Shown: positions 1 through 5,412 of the stretch, one piece after another | Layout of the letters: every line of letters starts with the position of its first letter | How positions within the stretch are numbered: the stretch's first letter is position 1 | NCBI GenBank assembly: GCA_949286405.1 | Contig: CASECH010000082.1 | Location: 1 to 5,412 of the forward strand | DNA length: 5,412 nucleotides | Direction: 5' to 3' | Source: an uncultured bacterium | GTDB taxonomy: Bacteria > Cyanobacteriota > Vampirovibrionia > Gastranaerophilales > Gastranaerophilaceae | Translations under genes and position numbers: made by a program | Notes under the pieces: generated by a model | Database searches by the model: none | Told to the model about the DNA's origin: nothing | What the model saw: the letters and a program-made list of their open reading frames with translations, nothing else

Positions 1-1
1 T

Positions 2-2572
2 GAATATAACTGGCGGACTGAAAAACATGAAACTAAAATTGAGTATGATGAATATGCAGAACCTTTGAAAAGGTTATGTATGGTTGATGGCAAACTTGAT
101 GTTCAAAACTGTTTTGCTGTAGACTATATGATTAATGATTTAGGTCTTGATAAGTCTAAAGTTGTTAAAATTCTTGAAAATTATAGAAATCAGGACGGTA
201 TTCTTGATATGACTATGTTACGTTTAATCAAAAACGAGAGAGAAGATTATCATAAAGTTGGAGTGTTAAATACATTACAAAAATTAGAACAGGATAATAG
301 TTTTTTATACAATGAAAATGGAAATGTAAATGAAGAAATTTTTCAAAACTTGAAAAATGCTCCAATTACACGTTCTATGACTATAAGAATTTCTGATTAT
401 TTTTGGCATGATAACTATAATTATGATATATCAAAACATTACATGACAGACGGCAAAATTGATTTTCAAAAACTAAAAACGGTAGAATCAGAACTTGCTA
501 ACATCGTTGGAATGCTAGGAATAAAATGTGATAACGCATATGAACGTTGCACAGTAAGTAATTTATACAACACAATTAAAGCAAATCCTGATGATGCTTC
601 AAAAATTCTTGAAGCTGCTAAAAGGGTAGGAATGTTTGCACTAGGAAAAGCTTCTGATAAAAACGGTAAAGGTGTTGATTTAGATGAATTATATTATTAC
701 GCATCTTTACCTGATGATTTATATAAACTTATCCAAAATAAATCTTGGTTAATTCCTTTTGTCAAAGGAGAACCTATTACAAATGATGTGAAATGGTATA
801 TTGAAAATGATGATTTAAAACCTCAGGATAAAGTGATTTTGGATAAACATGGAATAAATATTGATTACGTAATTAATTCTAGGAAAAATCAATCAAGCAG
901 AAAATCAGAAGTTTCTGCCCAAGCTCAAAAGCAATTCGAACATACTATCGAAACATTAGATAGTGCTTTAGGATCTGCTGATGTGAGTAGAGGAATAGAG
1001 CTTGAGTATTCAAGAGAACAATTTGAAAATGATATTATCGATGCAATCAGAGATTTACCACAAACTAGAGCTAATGATATTTTAAACTCTTTTGGATTGA
1101 CGTTAAATGATGGAAAAATTGAAGGTGTAATCTGTAAACCTAAAATGGATGCTCCTCAAAATTTGGCTAATATTGAACAAAAAATTAAACAGTGCATCGA
1201 AAAATTCCAAAATAATAAGGTTTTGAACCAAGATCCTTCATTGAATGCTATATATACTTCACTAACAAAAGATTTTCCTGAGTTTGCAATGTTAGTTGGA
1301 AAAATTGGTTCAGATGGTCAAAGAGTTGATGTTGCGGTATTAAGACAAATGCAATCACTCGTAAATAATTCTCAATATAAGACTTTATCTGTTGATGAAC
1401 AAAAAATAACAAAACTGGTTTTGATGTTTAGAGCATTAAATGATGTTGATTCAACTCCTAGTGTTATTGAGAAATCTTTTACAACTGATAATGATGGTAT
1501 AGCCGTTGATATTAAGCATAAGCGTTATAAGAACGGTGATTTTGCATGGGCTATTTTGGAAAGATTTGGTTTAACTGATGAAGAAAAATACGTTGTTACT
1601 GATTTAGTTGCTCACTCTGGATGGAGTAAAGAGTATAATAATGGTGTTGTTGATATTGGTATTGCAGGAGAATATAACCCTGAATGGATTGAACGTAATG
1701 GAGTAAAAAATTATCCTGATATAAATCCTGAAAATAATGCGAATAAAGTGGCAGTAAACAACAGATTTGGAACATTAAAACTTTCTAAACTTATAGAAGA
1801 TATAATAAATCATGATAATAACATTGATACAAAACCAATTGAGGCTGCACAAAAAAGAGTTTATCAAAATATGCAGGTAGTCAATTCTGTAACTGCAAAA
1901 GATCTTGAACCTTACTGGGAAAAACAAATTATTGACGGCGTAGAATGTCAGGTTATTGATCTTCGAAAGACTAAATTACCGGATGATTTTTATTTGATGG
2001 GACATTTTACCGAACATGGGGTAGAATATTTATATAATTTGTTAAACAATAAGAATGATAAAGTATTTTTCTCTAATTCATTGTTAAAGCCAAATGCTGC
2101 AAGGACTTTTGCTGGTCGTACGGAGGGGATTATTTCTGAATTTGATAATAGAAATGTTGCAGAAACAGATCGTTGTAATATAGATTCTGGTTTTGGAAAA
2201 TCATATAATGATTTTGTAGAAACTATGTCTGGGAATCGTGGTACCCGTTTTGTAGCAAGTTTTGTTAAGAAAAATTTAGGTCTAACAAATGAAGAATATG
2301 GGTTATTGATGGAACAAATTGCTGATAAAAGACTGAATGAAATAGATGATTATTACAATATCAATGGCAGATATTTATCAAAACAAGAAATTATTGATGC
2401 ACACAATGCAGCTTATGAAAATATGCTAAAATCCCAAGCTGAGCAAAATGAAATAACTATTCTAAACCAAACTCCAATTGCATTTGTATATTCTGCATCA
2501 AAAACATATAATGGATCCTGTCCTTTCTCAATGAAAAATAGCCCTCTAAAACGTGTAATAATTTTCCCATAA
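2..2572 (+). CDS. Large uncharacterised protein with recurring DG..D motifs, 5'-truncated by the window edge
   Basis: I do not recognise a characterised family. The frame is open from base 2 to the TAA at 2570-2572, giving 856 visible residues, so the real start is probably upstream. Internal candidates are TTG at 65 (no ribosome binding site) and ATG at 80, which has AAAGG six bases before it. Numbering from the first visible residue, about 27-230 carries spaced acidic turn motifs (VDGKLD 28-33, QDGILD 64-69, TDGKID 149-154, DKNGKGVD 219-226), with later ones at 370, 438 and 498. These resemble loose EF-hand-like loops between helices. Residues 464-541 end in a helix and LVAH (535-538) that recall the end of an HD-hydrolase fold, but no HD pair is visible, so it would be inactive. 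The C-terminal 200 residues form another apparently folded unit (SNSLLKP 691-697, SGFGK 729-733). No membrane segment is visible; the N-terminus and any signal peptide are missing. Coding status is very likely; function is unknown. Confidence 0.88.
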   Translation, partial: EYNWRTEKHETKIEYDEYAEPLKRLCMVDGKLDVQNCFAVDYMINDLGLDKSKVVKILENYRNQDGILDMTMLRLIKNEREDYHKVGVLNTLQKLEQDNSFLYNENGNVNEEIFQNLKNAPITRSMTIRISDYFWHDNYNYDISKHYMTDGKIDFQKLKTVESELANIVGMLGIKCDNAYERCTVSNLYNTIKANPDDASKILEAAKRVGMFALGKASDKNGKGVDLDELYYYASLPDDLYKLIQNKSWLIPFVKGEPITNDVKWYIENDDLKPQDKVILDKHGINIDYVINSRKNQSSRKSEVSAQAQKQFEHTIETLDSALGSADVSRGIELEYSREQFENDIIDAIRDLPQTRANDILNSFGLTLNDGKIEGVICKPKMDAPQNLANIEQKIKQCIEKFQNNKVLNQDPSLNAIYTSLTKDFPEFAMLVGKIGSDGQRVDVAVLRQMQSLVNNSQYKTLSVDEQKITKLVLMFRALNDVDSTPSVIEKSFTTDNDGIAVDIKHKRYKNGDFAWAILERFGLTDEEKYVVTDLVAHSGWSKEYNNGVVDIGIAGEYNPEWIERNGVKNYPDINPENNANKVAVNNRFGTLKLSKLIEDIINHDNNIDTKPIEAAQKRVYQNMQVVNSVTAKDLEPYWEKQIIDGVECQVIDLRKTKLPDDFYLMGHFTEHGVEYLYNLLNNKNDKVFFSNSLLKPNAARTFAGRTEGIISEFDNRNVAETDRCNIDSGFGKSYNDFVETMSGNRGTRFVASFVKKNLGLTNEEYGLLMEQIADKRLNEIDDYYNINGRYLSKQEIIDAHNAAYENMLKSQAEQNEITILNQTPIAFVYSASKTYNGSCPFSMKNSPLKRVIIFP
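80..691 (+). repeat. Degenerate protein-level repeat: DG..D turn followed by a helix, about every 36-44 residues
   Basis: Within the first gene, the pattern [acidic/N]-G-x-[hydrophobic]-[D/N] followed by a helix with spaced hydrophobics recurs at visible residues 29-33, 65-69, 106-110, 150-154 and, in longer form, 219-228. The first four are 36, 41 and 44 residues apart; the fifth is 69 further on. The DNA itself is not repeated, so the units are old and diverged, or convergent. The loops lack the complete set of ligands of a canonical 12-residue EF-hand, so calcium binding is only a possibility. Confidence 0.45.
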
Positions 2573-2606
2573 AATTAATTAGATAATGTAGATATTTATA
2601 TTTATA

Positions 2607-2641
2607 AAAAAGCTATACAGTTTATTTCTGTATAGCTTTTT
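2607..2641. terminator. Bidirectional intrinsic terminator between the large gene and the DedA gene
   Basis: A perfect 14-base-pair stem (2607-2620 with 2628-2641) closes a 7-base loop, TTTATTT. The arms are AAAAAGCTATACAG and its exact complement, so each strand ends in a run of T after the GC-containing part of the stem. It lies 34 bases after the plus-strand stop at 2572 and 16 bases beyond the end of the minus-strand gene, so it serves both convergent genes. Confidence 0.93.
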
Positions 2642-2657
2642 GTATATATTTTAAATG

Positions 2658-3284
2658 TTATGATTCTTTTAAATGTTTAATGTGTTTGTAGATGTATAAA
2701 GCACCTAAAACTCCAAAAATTACGACAATCGCTATATCAAACTTATGCCAAATGTGTTTGAATGCTTCTAAATTTTGTCCCATTTTTAGACCAACATAAA
2801 CTAGTGCGTAACTCCATACCAATGAACCTAGAAATGTTAGAGTGAAAAATACTCTTTTTTTAGCCTTTAATATTCCTGCAGGTAAAGAAATAAAAGTTCT
2901 TACGACCGGCAGCATTCTGCATAAGAAGAATGCCCAATCCCCGTATTTTTCTACCCATTTATCAGCTTCTTCGAGATCTTTATGTGATACAAGAAAATAT
3001 TTTCCATACTTTTCTACAAATTTTCTCCCTCCGAAAAATCCAAGGTAATATGATGGGATAGACCCTAGTACGCAACCAAGGGCTCCAGCTATTGCAGCTA
3101 CGTGAAAATTCATTTCACCTTTGCTTACAATATAGCCTGCGAATGGAAGTACTGCTTCACTTGGTAGTGGAATATTGCAGGATTCTATTGCCATTAATAG
3201 AGCAATTCCCCAAGCTCCCATATGAGTAATAGTTCCTTCGATAAAATTTATAAGTATACCTAAAATAGAATTTATTAGTTCCAT
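2658..3284 (-). CDS. DedA family integral membrane protein (VTT/SNARE-associated domain)
   Basis: This is a 208-residue polytopic inner-membrane protein of the DedA family (PF09335 type). Members have been linked to flipping undecaprenyl phosphate or other phospholipids back across the membrane and to membrane homeostasis; this protein's own substrate is inferred. Visible family features are IESCNIPLPSE (33-43), a glycine-rich segment G70-G86 ending in GGR, and the signature FFLCRMLPVVRT (119-130) with R123 and R129, the arginines usually essential for transport, then PAG (135-137). Hydrophobic stretches lie at about 14-33, 44-54, 62-86, 117-138, 145-169 and 184-200. The start is ATG at 3284: GGAGGAG ends three bases before it. 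An in-frame TTG at 3308 would add eight residues but lies in the promoter -10 box. The sequence looks closest to the short Gram-positive-type DedA/YngC (UptA) proteins. Downstream of ogt, same strand. Confidence 0.93.
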   Translation of the reverse strand: MELINSILGILINFIEGTITHMGAWGIALLMAIESCNIPLPSEAVLPFAGYIVSKGEMNFHVAAIAGALGCVLGSIPSYYLGFFGGRKFVEKYGKYFLVSHKDLEEADKWVEKYGDWAFFLCRMLPVVRTFISLPAGILKAKKRVFFTLTFLGSLVWSYALVYVGLKMGQNLEAFKHIWHKFDIAIVVIFGVLGALYIYKHIKHLKES

Positions 3285-3287
3285 GCT

Positions 3288-3294
3288 CTCCTCC
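3288..3294 (-). promoter_or_regulatory. Strong ribosome binding site that decides the DedA start
   Basis: On the minus strand, GGAGGAG is followed by AGC and the ATG at 3284 (the GGAGG core is five bases from the ATG). No comparable site precedes the in-frame TTG at 3308, so the ATG is the start. Confidence 0.85.
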
Positions 3295-3307
3295 AATTGT
3301 CTTGTCA

Positions 3308-3316
3308 ATTATAGCA
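3308..3316 (-). promoter_or_regulatory. Extended -10 promoter for the DedA gene
   Basis: The minus strand reads TGCTATAAT from 3316 to 3308: a consensus TATAAT with the extended TGn element. The hexamer 17 bases upstream (TCAAAT) is a poor -35, which fits an extended -10 promoter. Transcription should start near 3301, leaving a leader of roughly 17 bases before the ATG. It lies in the 65-base gap after ogt, so the DedA gene need not depend on ogt transcription. Confidence 0.65.
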
Positions 3317-3349
3317 AATACACGATAAATATTTGATGTTTGTAAAGTT

Positions 3350-3820
3350 TTATATTGAATGTTTTTGTTCAAGTTCCAGTAAAAATTTTTTTATATTGTT
3401 GCCTCCTGCATATCCAGATAAATTTCCGTTTTTTGCAATAACTCTGTGGCAAGGAATGATTATTGCTATTGGATTTTTATTGTTAGCATTTCCAATAGCT
3501 CTTGAGGTTTTTATATTACCTATTGATATCGCTATATCTTGATAACTTCTTGTTTCTCCGTATGGAATTTTTTTTAGTTCATCCCATACTTTTTTTTGAA
3601 AATTAGTACCTTCTTCAGAAATTTTTATAGAAAAATACTTTCTATTACCTTCTAAATATTCATAAATTTCTTTAATACATTGTTTTATTAAAGGTGTTTC
3701 TTTTCTTTTATAATCGGTTGGAATATTTTTTTCTGAAAAAGTTATAAAAGTTATAAAATTTTTACTTTCTCCAATAAAAATTTTACCAATTTCTGTTTGA
3801 TAAAAATATTTATAATTCAA
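3350..3820 (-). CDS. ogt: Methylated-DNA--[protein]-cysteine S-methyltransferase (O6-alkylguanine-DNA alkyltransferase)
   Basis: This is a suicide DNA-repair protein that transfers the alkyl group from O6-alkylguanine (and O4-alkylthymine) to its own cysteine, in the cytoplasm on DNA. The 156 residues match the single-domain Ogt/MGMT type, with no Ada-like regulatory domain. The signatures are in order: FQKKVWDEL (74-82), IPYGETRSYQDIA (85-97, the DNA-binding helix-turn-helix start), R107 (position of the arginine finger in RAIGNA), the active site PCHRV (123-127) with acceptor C124, and SGYAGG (135-140). The N-terminal about 65 residues are the usual poorly conserved cap. The start is TTG at 3820, with AAAGGA six bases before it and an in-frame stop shortly upstream; there is no ATG option before the conserved part. 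It is divergent from yqhD and lies upstream of the DedA gene without a terminator. Odd points: two runs of eight A in the coding strand, and very lysine/asparagine-rich composition. Confidence 0.95.
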   Translation of the reverse strand: MNYKYFYQTEIGKIFIGESKNFITFITFSEKNIPTDYKRKETPLIKQCIKEIYEYLEGNRKYFSIKISEEGTNFQKKVWDELKKIPYGETRSYQDIAISIGNIKTSRAIGNANNKNPIAIIIPCHRVIAKNGNLSGYAGGNNIKKFLLELEQKHSI

Positions 3821-3826
3821 AATATT

Positions 3827-3832
3827 TCCTTT
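3827..3832 (-). promoter_or_regulatory. Ribosome binding site for the TTG start of ogt
   Basis: The minus strand reads AAAGGA, then six bases, then TTG at 3820. It supports the non-ATG start. The same bases overlap the proposed -35 box of yqhD on the other strand. Confidence 0.7.
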
Positions 3833-3858
3833 ACAAGTTTAAAATAAAAATGTATTAT
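3830..3858 (+). promoter_or_regulatory. Probable yqhD promoter (TTTACA, 17 bases, TATTAT)
   Basis: The -35-like TTTACA is at 3830-3835 and the -10-like TATTAT at 3853-3858, with the ideal 17-base spacing; TG directly precedes the -10. Transcription would begin near 3865, about 24 bases before the ATG. The -35 overlaps the ogt ribosome binding site and the -10 overlaps the ogt -10 box, so the two promoters cannot easily be occupied together. Confidence 0.6.
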
Positions 3859-3867
3859 AAGTATACA
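3851..3867. promoter_or_regulatory. Possible operator: TGTAT-N7-ATACA inverted repeat over the divergent -10 boxes
   Basis: Five-base arms TGTAT (3851-3855) and ATACA (3863-3867) are exact complements, seven bases apart, and cover both proposed -10 boxes. A dimeric repressor bound here would block both genes. The arms are short and AT-rich, so chance is a real alternative. Confidence 0.25.
3854..3859 (-). promoter_or_regulatory. Probable -10 box of the ogt promoter
   Basis: The minus strand carries a perfect TATAAT from 3859 to 3854. No good -35 hexamer sits 16-18 bases upstream (the candidate CTCCTT is poor), so the promoter may be weak or need an activator. The predicted start of transcription near 3847 leaves a leader of about 26 bases. 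The box overlaps the yqhD -10 on the opposite strand. Confidence 0.5.
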
Positions 3868-3876
3868 CGAAATAAG

Positions 3877-3882
3877 AAGGAG
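3877..3882 (+). promoter_or_regulatory. Ribosome binding site that sets the yqhD start
   Basis: AAGGAG is followed by six bases (ATACAT) and ATG at 3889. An in-frame ATG at 3850 would add 13 residues, but it lies upstream of the predicted transcription start and has no such site. Confidence 0.9.
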
Positions 3883-3888
3883 ATACAT

Positions 3889-5049
3889 ATGAATAATTTT
3901 GAATTTTACTGCCCTACAAAGGTCATTTTTGGTAAAGATACAATCTCTGAGCTTGCTAGAAATATTGACAAGTCAAAGAAGATATTGATGACATATGGTG
4001 GTGGATCTATCAAGAAAAATGGTGTTTATGATCAGGTAAAACAAGCTTTGGCAGGTTATGATGTAATTGAGTTTGGAGGTATTGAACCAAATCCTAAATA
4101 TGAAACGTTGATGAAGGCTGTTGAAATTGCGAAACGTGAAAATGTTGATTTCCTACTAGCTGTAGGGGGTGGATCTACTCTTGATGGTACAAAATTTATT
4201 GCGGCTGCATCAAAGTATTTTGGGGAAAAGGATGCTTATGATTATTTTATGGTAGAACAAAATCCTGTAGTTGACGCTTTGCCTTTAGCTGATGTAATTA
4301 CACTTCCAGCTACTGGGTCTGAAATGAATAATGGTGGTGTTATTTCAAGAATTGCTACTGATGAAAAACTAGCTTTTCATTCTCCATTGTTATATCCTCA
4401 GTTTTCTATAATTGATCCTCAGGTTACATTTAGTTTACCTGTAAAACAGACTATAAATGGAATTGTTGATACGTTTGTTCATGTAATGGAGCAGTATTGT
4501 ACTTATGAAGTTAATTCTCCTTTGCAAGATTCTTGGGCTTTAGGTATTTTAAGAACTCTAATAGAGGAAGCTCCAAAAGTTTTAGCTAATCCTAATGATT
4601 ATGATGCAAGAGCAAATATTTTTTGGTGTGCAACATGTGGATTGAATTATTGGATTTCTGTCGGAGTTCCTCAGGATTGGGCTACACATATGATTGGACA
4701 TGAATTGACTGCTTTTTATGGTATAGATCATGGACAAAGTTTGGCAATAGTTCTTCCTAGATTATTGAAAAATCAAAAAATTTCTAAATCTAAAAAACTT
4801 GCCAAATTAGCTCGAGAAGTCTTTGGAGTAGAAGAGTCAGTTGATTTGAAAGCTGCTGATTTAGCTATATCTGAAATTGAAAACTTCTTTAATTCTATTG
4901 GAATGAAGACAAAACTTTCTGATTATGATATCGATGCAAATGAAGCTGCTGAAAAAATTAGAGCTAGATTTAGTTCTCGTAATGTTGCTCTTGGAGAAAA
5001 AGGTAATATTACTGCAGATGTTGCTTTTGATATTGTGAAAGAGGCTTAA
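3889..5049 (+). CDS. yqhD: Iron-containing alcohol dehydrogenase, YqhD/butanol dehydrogenase type (NADPH-dependent aldehyde reductase)
   Basis: A cytoplasmic group III metal-dependent dehydrogenase that reduces aldehydes to alcohols, as in butanol or propanediol formation and detoxification of reactive aldehydes; the natural substrate here is not known. The 386 residues match the YqhD length (387 in E. coli) and need almost no gaps. Motifs in order: FGK (14-16), YGGGS (36-40) in the NADP-preferring region, FGGIEPNP (62-69), VGGGSTLDGTKFIAAA (92-107) in the nucleotide-binding domain, and LPATGSE (139-145). The four metal ligands fall at the same numbers as in E. coli YqhD: D194 and H198 in VDTFVH, H267 in QDWATH, and H281 in GIDHGQ. 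GGGS at 37-40 with no acidic residue fits NADP(H) rather than NAD(H). The start is ATG at 3889, chosen by the strong AAGGAG. It is transcribed alone: divergent from ogt and followed by a terminator. The enzyme appears intact and fully active. Confidence 0.96.
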   Translation: MNNFEFYCPTKVIFGKDTISELARNIDKSKKILMTYGGGSIKKNGVYDQVKQALAGYDVIEFGGIEPNPKYETLMKAVEIAKRENVDFLLAVGGGSTLDGTKFIAAASKYFGEKDAYDYFMVEQNPVVDALPLADVITLPATGSEMNNGGVISRIATDEKLAFHSPLLYPQFSIIDPQVTFSLPVKQTINGIVDTFVHVMEQYCTYEVNSPLQDSWALGILRTLIEEAPKVLANPNDYDARANIFWCATCGLNYWISVGVPQDWATHMIGHELTAFYGIDHGQSLAIVLPRLLKNQKISKSKKLAKLAREVFGVEESVDLKAADLAISEIENFFNSIGMKTKLSDYDIDANEAAEKIRARFSSRNVALGEKGNITADVAFDIVKEA

Positions 5050-5073
5050 TGTTATAATACTTTTATAAAGGAT

Positions 5074-5106
5074 AAAAAAGGTCTGTTATTTAGACAGACC
5101 TTTTTT
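5074..5106. terminator. Bidirectional intrinsic terminator between yqhD and the HAD gene
   Basis: A perfect 13-base-pair stem (5074-5086 with 5094-5106) closes a 7-base loop, TATTTAG. The arms are AAAAAAGGTCTGT and its complement, giving six T on each strand. It starts 25 bases after the yqhD stop. On the minus strand the stem begins inside the stop codon of the HAD gene (5107-5105), so the hairpin is packed against the end of that frame. Confidence 0.95.
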
Positions 5107-5412
5107 ATTTGCTTGCAAGTATTTCTGTATCAAAAATGCTTCTGTCTATTTCATCAAAATTTTTAATAATTTGTGATACAGAAGGTATATTTTTGTATAA
5201 ATCTTCTTTTTCCATTGAGGCAATTGCTATAATTTTTCCTATACCAGCGTCTTTTGCGGATTGAATACCCGATAGCGCATCTTCTATTACAATACAATCT
5301 TTGGGTGATAATTGAAGTTTTTGGACTGCTATTTGATATATGTCAGGTGCAGGTTTGCCAGGAATAGTTCCGTCAGAGTAGACTATTTTTTCTAGGTCAA
5401 ACCATTTTGCAA
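5105..5412 (-). CDS. HAD-superfamily hydrolase, beta-phosphoglucomutase-like, C-terminal part (runs off the right edge)
   Basis: Translating the minus strand from 5410 down to the TAA at 5107-5105 gives 101 residues with no internal stop; the first two thirds of the gene are outside the window. The visible part has the HAD motif III lysine in IPGKPAPDIY (K19) and the motif IV acidic pair in CIVIEDALSGIQSAKDAG (E43, D44), which is typical of subfamily IA enzymes such as beta-phosphoglucomutase and small sugar-phosphate phosphatases. These coordinate magnesium and the phosphoaspartate intermediate. Motif I (the catalytic aspartates) and the cap domain that sets the substrate are not visible, so substrate and exact subfamily cannot be told. 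The tail, KNFDEI (84-89) and 12 further residues, is the usual end of these proteins. It is convergent with yqhD and shares its terminator. Confidence 0.92.
   Translation of the reverse strand, partial: AKWFDLEKIVYSDGTIPGKPAPDIYQIAVQKLQLSPKDCIVIEDALSGIQSAKDAGIGKIIAIASMEKEDLYKNIPSVSQIIKNFDEIDRSIFDTEILASK

Noticed and set aside
2842..3048. Plus-strand 68-residue open frame
   Set aside because: It lies antisense inside the DedA gene, which has strong family motifs, and its product resembles no domain; it is a shadow frame.
3303..3308. TTGACA on the minus strand as a -35 box
   Set aside because: A perfect -35 hexamer, but the position 17 bases downstream reads CATGGA at the DedA start codon, so there is no -10.
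3157..3372. Minus-strand 71-residue open frame
   Set aside because: It overlaps the 5' part of the DedA gene and the end of ogt in another frame, has a tyrosine/asparagine-rich meaningless product, and no ribosome binding site was noted.
3333..3542. Plus-strand 69-residue hydrophobic open frame
   Set aside because: It is antisense to the most conserved part of ogt, including the PCHRV active site; hydrophobicity comes from the complement of lysine-rich codons.
3850..3888. Thirteen-residue N-terminal extension of YqhD from ATG 3850
   Set aside because: It overlaps the promoter -10, lacks a ribosome binding site, and the family length and alignment fit the ATG at 3889.
5053..5058. TATAAT after yqhD as a promoter
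   Set aside because: No -35-like hexamer at the right distance, and it would read straight into the terminator 16 bases later with no gene on that strand.
5351..5359. SDGT in the HAD fragment as catalytic motif I
   Set aside because: It sits just before motif III rather than at the protein's start and lacks the DxD pattern; the true motif I must be outside the window.

Overview
The window is 5,412 bases of strongly AT-rich bacterial DNA with compact gene spacing, Shine-Dalgarno ribosome binding sites and standard stop codons. It holds five protein genes: three intact, and one cut off at each edge. There are no RNA genes, transposons, CRISPR arrays or phage genes. The AT-rich codon use and the style of the large first protein (recurring short 'DG..D' motifs, then what may be a degenerate HD-like region) remind me of gut Gastranaerophilales (Melainabacteria/Vampirovibrionia). 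That is a recollection, not a search result. Other AT-rich gut or anaerobic bacteria remain possible.

Layout. (1) Bases 2-2572, plus strand: the 3' part of a gene for a very large uncharacterised protein, open from the first base of the window. (2) A bidirectional hairpin terminator at 2607-2641 separates it from the convergent gene. (3) Minus strand: ogt (3820-3350), an O6-alkylguanine-DNA alkyltransferase, followed 65 bases downstream by a DedA-family membrane protein (3284-2658). No terminator lies between them, and the DedA gene has its own extended -10 promoter. (4) Plus strand, divergent from ogt: yqhD (3889-5049), an iron-dependent, probably NADPH-dependent alcohol dehydrogenase/aldehyde reductase. 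Its promoter overlaps the ogt promoter in a 68-base gap. (5) A second bidirectional terminator at 5074-5106, shared with (6) the 3' end of a minus-strand HAD-superfamily phosphatase/beta-phosphoglucomutase-like gene that runs off the right edge.

Working together: Ogt removes alkyl groups from DNA bases, and YqhD-type enzymes reduce reactive aldehydes. Their divergent arrangement around one small promoter region may tie two defences against reactive electrophiles, but this is inference. DedA proteins act in membrane and undecaprenyl-phosphate lipid recycling, and here the gene can be transcribed alone or by read-through from ogt. The large protein and the HAD enzyme show no clear functional link to the middle genes; the terminators on either side make the ogt-dedA and yqhD units self-contained. 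All intergenic gaps are under 90 bases, so no long gene-free stretch exists.
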